From positions 8,164,270 to 8,228,269 of the forward strand of contig JAJEKV010000015.1 in assembly GCA_021234155.1 (NCBI GenBank): DNA of 64,000 bases, in the 5' to 3' direction. This DNA comes from Isoetes taiwanensis. Lineage: Eukaryota > Streptophyta > Lycopodiopsida > Isoetales > Isoetaceae. A model generated the notes under the pieces. The model was not told the DNA's origin and did no database searches. It saw only the letters and a program-made list of their open reading frames with translations. The position numbers and the translations under genes are program-made. This document shows, in pieces, positions 58,196 to 64,000 of the stretch (positions are counted from its first letter, which is position 1; each line of letters opens with the position of its first letter).

Positions 58196-60480
58196 ATGAA
58201 CGGGCGAGATGGGGCAAGATGAATGGCCCTCGATTTCGATCCATGTCCCTTCATCCCATTGGTTGGTCTAAACGACTCGCTTCCCCGCCACTACGTATCC
58301 CGCTTATGGCTTTATATGGCCATGACGATGGCTCCGGCTTTGCTAGGGCTCCGCTATGGCGATGCCGATGGCGACCGTTTAATAAAGGACCAGGATAACC
58401 TACATGCATCTTGCTTTTTCAAGCTTAGCGATTGCATTGTGGCTAGAAATGGCGATGGCAAATCCGGTGGAAGGATGAAGTCGCTGGCCTCTTAATATCT
58501 AATCGACATCCGCTTTTACCCTATGCCTAGCTATGGCGTATGGCTTCTTATCTTGCATCCCTATTTTTGATGGTCGCTTCTTCGGAGCCGAAAAGACAAA
58601 GCCAAGATGGAGTTGCTAAAAATGGTGGATTCAAATCACACAAGTCGCCTCGGATTCTAGCCCTGCGCTTTACTACCGATTTTTGTGTTTTTGCGGCATC
58701 TTGTAAAACAAGTAAAAGTGATTATTCTTCCTTGTTTTTTCAATCGGGCGTATTTTGTTCTCGAGCGGGGGAATAAACTGCGGCGGGAGCAACTTGGGAA
58801 TCTTGGAGCGCCATTATCTATCAAAACTCGGTTTTGGTCAGCGGTAAGAGGGGCCAAAACGCCCTGTAATAAATCTGTCGAAAAGCCATGAAGAAGGTAC
58901 TCTAAAACCTAAAGCAAAGTAAACAGATCACCAAGTCATGCCATTTAGACTCTTTGCTTTGCTTTGATCCGCTTTGCTTTTTGATTAAAGTCAAGACTAC
59001 TGCGGGCATTTGACCAAGAAACTCCGGATCAAGTTCCGGCCAGGGCAATGAGTTTTCCATCATTTTTCTAGCGTATCATGTGAGCTTTTCAAGTTCTTCC
59101 TAACTTAAAATCAAAATCTTTCTGCCTTCTTTTTTCGATGTTGCCAAAAAAAGACCGATATGCTAAATCTTATTTATGATGAACTAGATGAAGGCAGATA
59201 CAATCTTTCTGGAGTTAGGCATGAAGCACAAAAGATAAGGTCGAGCTGACTTTTTATCCCGCTTTTGCGTAATTTGTTTTCAGATAAAAGCGGGATTGAA
59301 GAGACGAAAGAAGTGGAATGGTGAATGGATAGTTTTTTTAGTTGAATACAACTCAACTCAATGTAAAACTTTTTCGTGTGATATATCCTCTGAAATGGGT
59401 CTGAAATATATCTTCTGTAATTTGTCTTTTGACATAAAAAAACCATTTGGTTCAATACATCAAAGCATTTGGGTGTTCAAACAATAGAATTGATGTGTAC
59501 TTAACCTGTTGTATCAGCTATTCTCGTCCATGTAACCATTCAATGTTTTAATTTAATGTTGGTATGGATTGCCTTATGGAATATGGACTAGTTTGGGTTC
59601 GATACCCAAAGGCTTTCTTATCGTAAATTAAACAAAATCAATAAAACATTCATGATATATGTTGTATATGAAAAATAAAACATCATTATATTGACATTTT
59701 AAATTTCGATATATGCTAATATTTTTTTTAAACGTGTGCCATGTGTCAATATTTGATTACTTAGAAGACTAATGCGATGTCGATATTTGATTAGTTATAA
59801 TGATGTTAAAAGTATGACCGTGTCAATATTTCTTAGTTAAAAGAAACATGGAAACAACACCTGTTTTTCTATATGTTATAATAATGCTTTTTTACATGTC
59901 CTTGTTTTATAAAATCAATACTTAGTAGCATAAAAAACAATAGCTAGATTTCAATAACACATGTGGTATTTTGCTAGATAACATGTAAATTTTTTAAAAA
60001 CGATCTTACTTTGACGTTTGGAATTTAGTTTTTTCCACGTGTGCTAATATCGAGACCTCCACGCATGTAATTAGAAGATAAAGAACGGATGGTTCCACTA
60101 AAGACAACGGTGAAGGAAAAAGTACACGTTGACAAAATTCACAAAAACTATGTCAATTTTTTTCTGCGCGGATTTTTCGCCAAAAGACCACCGTGGAAAA
60201 TTTCGCCAAAAACCAGCGTCTCTTTGTGCAACCGGATAAACGGGCCACGGGACTTTGGGGCCATTTTGGTGTTGTTTTTTTGGCATAAAACAACACTTCC
60301 GCATAAACTAAAAAACAACCGTGGACCAAAAATTGGGGTCAGTGTGAGACATGGCCTAGAGCTTCCATGGGTCGTCCACGTGACCCTGTTTCTGTTCGGG
60401 CACCATGAGCAAAAGACCAGAAGGAAGATCACCAAAGCGTGGACGAGTCGATGTGTCTCACACACGAGCTATTGATATTT
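58196..60480. other. Interior of element 3, no gene recognised
   Basis: Frames at 58189-58398, 58223-58495 and 58540-58776 lie in a less AT-rich patch and lack any known motif. The stretch 59500-60060 is very AT-rich. A 128-codon + frame at 60089-60475 is basic and unfamiliar; its complementary strand is equally open, which argues against it being a real gene. Confidence 0.45.
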
Positions 60481-60489
60481 TATAGAAGT

Positions 60490-60956
60490 GACGATATCGA
60501 AGTTCGGATATACATGTTGTATATCGCCAGAACATATCGCCGCTGGCATGGTGCCAAAAAGGACGTATATCTAACTCGATATACGTCATTTGTAATGTGG
60601 CAAAGGCCATGGGCTACAAAAATAAAAACTCGTATATAAATTTTTATACGTATATAGCATATATCGAGTGCGATATACGTATATGGCATATATCGAGTTC
60701 GATATACGCTATATATGCCGTATAATTGTATAAAAATGGCGCTTATATCCTGGAATTTCCGGTTGGCGTAATCGAAAATTAAAAAAAAAAATCGTATATC
60801 GAGTTCGATATATGCTGTATATCTAACTAGATATACTGCGTATATCGAACTCGATATACGCTGTATATTTATATATCGAGTTCGATATACGTAGTATATC
60901 TAACTCGATATACGTTTGGTTTTGAATGTATAGTTAGGGTGCCAATAGTAGCACCG
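60490..60956 (-). repeat. Right end of element 3: palindrome cluster plus TIR
   Basis: About nine copies of TATATCGAGTTCGATATACG or variants (TATCTAACTCGATATAC) occupy 60490-60910, followed by the 45-bp TIR ending AGGGTGCCAATAGTAGCACCG. Here the palindrome lacks one A compared with most left-end copies. Confidence 0.85.
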
Positions 60957-60965
60957 TAAGAAAAC
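60957..60965. repeat. Right 9-bp target-site duplication of element 3
   Basis: TAAGAAAAC, identical to 48879-48887. Confidence 0.85.
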
Positions 60966-62393
60966 ACCATAATTCGACCTAAAATAATACAAACATAAAG
61001 CTAAAACTTTTTAAATCTAGAATTAAGGGATATCTGAGTCTAAACCCCATGCAATTTATAGCCAAAATTTCGGTGGGAAAAACTGCAGACCCGGAAACCC
61101 TAAAAAGCAAACAAGCACGAGTCATCTGCGAAGCGAATCAACGCGACGATCTCAGATCGATCAGCCCGTGATAGCCGATCCCATGTCGATTTTTTCGGTT
61201 GGGTGATGCTTGGGTAGTCGGATGGGCAAGGTTGAGCCGAGGCGGGGCACGTGATGAAAAAGAGAAGGCAAGACAAGGAGAGGTTATAGCGGCAAAAGTA
61301 ATGTGGCTTAAGAGCATCTTTGGGAAAAAAAATATGATAATGGGGCGTAAAGCGCAGCCAGAACCACACAAACCACGCATCTGAGCGAAAAGCATGCTGG
61401 AAAAAAACATATGTTAACTGTGGCAGAGAGCGAGGCGACCACAAACATGCACAAAAGAGAGGAACAGAGAGCAAGTAAGATTCCACTTTCATTTAGGATC
61501 GGTTTTTCAGTAAGCACCATTGATTTCATGAGGAAGCAAATTATAACTTGAGCCCAATCCACCTGACCACAACCAAGGGACACAGTACCTGTACAGAGCC
61601 GAAAAACCTCTCAGATCGAATTCAAAATGATCAATCACAACAAACTTTGAGAAGTAGAGAAGCAAGAATTGAGTAGAAGAAAATCTACAGGACCACAATG
61701 CTAACTACGCAAATCCAGCAACGTCCACAGATGAATGCAGCAGCACAACAGAGGATATCACTGGAAAAGCATGCCGAGATCAAAAGCAAAAGATCTAGAA
61801 TGGAATTAGCATCAAAGGTGAGAGCCAAGCCATGACACAATTATGTTCTGGGACCAGATCCTCAGGTAGCACCATCGATCCTAAAGCCGAGACCAATCCA
61901 TCCTAAGCATAATCAAGAAGCATCACCAGTGTAGGAATCAATGTAGGGAAAACTCCGTCCAACAACAATATTCAGCTCAGAGGAAACGTCGATGAGGAAT
62001 GCAGGAAGACACAAGGCTTTTATGGGAGAAAAGGCCAAAAGAAAGCTCAAGGCTATAGACTTGTGCCAAAGAAAGCTTGGATCAAAAGCGTAGCCGGGCG
62101 GCGGCCCTTTTCCCTAGAATGATAGTTCTCTTCTATATAAGAAGAGAACCATTGCATCATAATACACAATACAATGCAGAGACAGGAATAAAAAACCCAG
62201 TGGACAATCAGATACAACTGAGCAGGGCCACCCATTTAAGCATGATATTATAATACAGTTCACACTATTTTCCTCTCCTACAAAGAGATGAATAATATAT
62301 AATCATATTTATAGAAAAGTTACTTTAACCGTGTCGGTGAGAATCATTAACGAAGAACTTGACCTTCCGCCCCCGTGTCTCAATGCCACTGAA
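60966..62393. other. Purine-rich intergenic DNA right of element 3
   Basis: The + strand again leans to A and G and resembles the tract left of element 3. Minus frames near 61100-61583 are F/S/C-rich as expected from composition. A 200-bp repeat (61955-62160) is shared with 42845-43045. No gene recognised. Confidence 0.55.
61955..62160. repeat. Dispersed 200-bp repeat, copy 2
   Basis: Direct counterpart of 42845-43045, with about 85-90 percent of bases alike by eye. It goes on to AAGAGAACCATTGCAT at about 62141, which also occurs just after copy 1 (AAGAGAACCATTGCATTC, about 43018-43035). Confidence 0.85.
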
Positions 62394-63192
62394 TCAGGGA
62401 CATCCACGGTAACAATCGTAGCAGATATTGGCGCTACAGAGTGAACTAACGCATGATTGAGGAGCCGAGCTATTTTTATGAACTGCAAGCTTCTTCAAGC
62501 GTGGAGTAGACCATCCTTCTTCCAATAATTCTTGCTTGCAAGCAATGTCCAGAAGACGAGAGTGTTGATCCTCATTAAGAGGATCTACTGATATAGACCG
62601 AGACGGAGATGCATTCAAAGAAGGCGATGGTGCGAAATAGCTAGAGAAGAAGGCACGGAGCTGGTATCCGGGCGGACTAACTAACTAGTGCAGAGGCCGG
62701 ATGGGGAAGAAGATGATACAACCACGACACTCGAGTGAAGTGGCTGCTATGTGTGGGGGATAGGAGCAATTGGGGAGGTAGAGACAAAAAGTATGCCTAG
62801 ACTGTAAGTAGCTTAAAGCCTCAATATTGGGAAACATCTTGGCAAGCTCGGGTCCATTAAGCGGGGCGTGGTTTGTACTTGAAAAAAGTGGGCCACTTTT
62901 GACCACTATTGATTTGGGGAATAGAGACACAAGTAGGAAGAGATACACAAATTCGAGGACCATTAACAATAGAATGGGCAAGATGCATACCCAATCCATT
63001 GGCAATAGCAATCATAAAATCAGACACTTGCAGTTCTAGTGGAAAATCCTCTAAGGCAAGCCAACAAGGCATGCGCAATGCACCAGACTTACTTGGCAAG
63101 AATCCAGGAGAATACACCTGATATAGAAGATAATGTCCCCAAAGAGGATCAACACCGCTCCACAAGCCTATCAACTGCAAGTGAAGAGTCAA
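62394..63192 (-). pseudogene. Remnant resembling plant LINE ORF1 / DUF4283-type protein
   Basis: Read leftward from 63192, the frame contains GHYLLYQVYSPGFLPSKSGA, then PCWLALEDFPLELQ, then FMIAIANGLGMHL and ICVSLPTCVSIPQINSG. That order resembles DUF4283 proteins: ...W.P.F.P...PVWVRLP-LPLE..., then I.-.LG, then the R-CV-VDL-KPLP-I stretch. Those proteins are ORF1 of plant L1-like LINEs or related zinc-knuckle proteins. A stop ends this part at 62857. Farther on, 62394-62618 holds an open stretch with DEDQHSRLLD-like NEDQHSRLLDIACKQELLEE. No CCHC knuckle or reverse transcriptase follows before 61000. The match is from memory of the family pattern and needs a profile search. Confidence 0.4.
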
Positions 63193-64000
63193 ACATGACT
63201 AGGAAGAAATTATTATCTTTATCCAAAACTTTTAGAGACGCATAGTAACCATCATTCATTTAAATTGGATTTATGTCAGGATTTTGGACCATTTTGGCAC
63301 TGCAACTTTTTCCCGGGTTAGTAAATTTGCATCGAGAATGTGACTTTTTTTTATAACAGCACAACATGATTGCATTAAAAATTAAAAATATTTCACATAT
63401 GCATGTCGAGTTACATATTGCCAATTACTTCTCAGAAGTGACCCCTAGAGATATCATAGCTTTCTTCCTCATTTCCACAGATATTGTAACCCTAGCAGTC
63501 TTGCCTGGGATGACCTTTGGGGTCCATGAAAACAAAATAGTATCTAAACCCAATCATCCCTTCAATAGGGTTTCTCTTCCATCTCTTTGTCCAACAATCT
63601 CTATACCTTTCTTCCTCTGCCCACTTGCATTTAATCGGTGCCTTTGGACACCACCACTCCACACCTAACTTTGTTCACATTGCGGTCACCTACTTCTTTG
63701 CAAAACCTCCGAGATGGTGTAACCCATCCACACGGGGTATATCTCTTTGCGCCCGGCACTATAAGTGCAAATTGATGGCAAAGCAAGTCATCTTTGGGAT
63801 CATAATCCTCCAGCCCGAGATATTTAGGCCTTCCTTTCCTAGGACCAACATAGTGTTTTTTTTGGAGGAGCCATGGACTTTGCGAATACTACTAACCACA
63901 TCATCAGCTTCCCTCGGGTGTTATCAAGTCTCTCCACCTAGTCTTAGGTAACCATCCATCTTTGAGTTCATCGGAGGATGTGTTTACTTGTCCCAATAAT
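63193..64000. other. Window end, no gene recognised
   Basis: Frames on + at 63366-63668 and 63625-63951 carry no motif. A short minus stretch near 63450-63570 (WTPKVIPGKTARVTISVEMR) looks protein-like but is bounded by stops within 41 codons. Confidence 0.4.

Larger units (their letters stand above)
48888..60956. mobile_element. Element 3: 12-kb Mutator-like element with TATCGAAGTTCGATA ends
   Basis: The left terminus reads CGGGTAAAATATTGGCTCCC; the reverse complement of the right reads CGGTGCTACTATTGGCACCC. Both go on as TAAC--ACATTCAAAACCA-AC and then into fields of TATCGA(A)GTTCGATA palindromes. Exact 9-bp direct repeats flank the element. TIR sequence, palindrome type and contents differ from elements 1 and 2, so this is a separate family, but the 9-bp duplication again points to the Mutator superfamily. 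No complete DDE transposase was found inside. A broken three-exon gene lies near the left end and long repeat arrays fill the middle, so it looks non-autonomous. Confidence 0.82.

Noticed and set aside
60089-60475. 128-codon + frame near the right end of element 3
   Set aside because: The opposite strand is almost as open (105 codons), and no known domain is seen.

Overview
This looks like nuclear DNA of a land plant with a large, repeat-rich genome. Coding stretches are broken by GT-AG introns, intergenic DNA is AT-rich, and transposon remnants occupy most of the window. The only intact conventional gene is a single-exon VTL/CCC1-type vacuolar iron transporter (37798-38649). It keeps a long hydrophilic loop that angiosperm VTL/nodulin-21 proteins lack, and a DIRS-type tyrosine-recombinase retrotransposon lies nearby. 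Both fit a non-seed plant such as a fern, lycophyte or bryophyte better than an angiosperm, but the lineage is an inference. No rRNA gene, tRNA gene, CRISPR array or bacterial operon was seen.

The window is organised around three very large Mutator-like (MULE) elements. I located each by matching its inverted ends and then finding an exact 9-bp target-site duplication. Element 1 (4575-12301, 7.7 kb, TSD CGCCCTATC) and element 2 (23927-34313, 10.4 kb, TSD CACGGACAC) are relatives. Each has inverted ends of about 0.5-0.7 kb packed with short GATC-centred palindromes. Each carries a rightward DDE transposase with a C-terminal SWIM zinc finger and a leftward Ulp1-like cysteine protease gene, both decayed. 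Element 2 also carries a 137-bp tandem array of about 12 hairpin-bearing units and a third, unrecognised leftward gene with its own TATA box. Element 3 (48888-60956, 12.1 kb, TSD TAAGAAAAC) is a different family. Its ends are filled with TATCGA(A)GTTCGATA palindromes. Its interior has a broken three-exon gene and a 4.3-kb array of about 770-bp repeats that flips orientation in the middle.

Between and around these: 1-4565 is AT-rich with small tandem repeats and an open frame that element 1 truncates. A decayed DIRS-like retrotransposon with gag-like, RT/RNase H and tyrosine recombinase regions occupies about 15790-20000. Dispersed retroposon 3' ends with (ATTCT)n tails occur at 23.2, 41.6 and 41.85 kb, and element 2 inserted into a fourth. 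After the iron transporter come a (TATC)n microsatellite, a degenerate tandem repeat and a duplicated-exon SDR pseudogene. A 7-kb strongly A/purine-biased tract (41960-48878) full of internal duplications follows, then element 3. A second purine-rich stretch to the right shares about 200 bp with the first and ends in a remnant resembling DUF4283-type LINE ORF1.

Apart from the iron transporter, I see no gene that is both intact and recognisable. All reading frames assigned to mobile elements contain stops or frameshifts in this copy.
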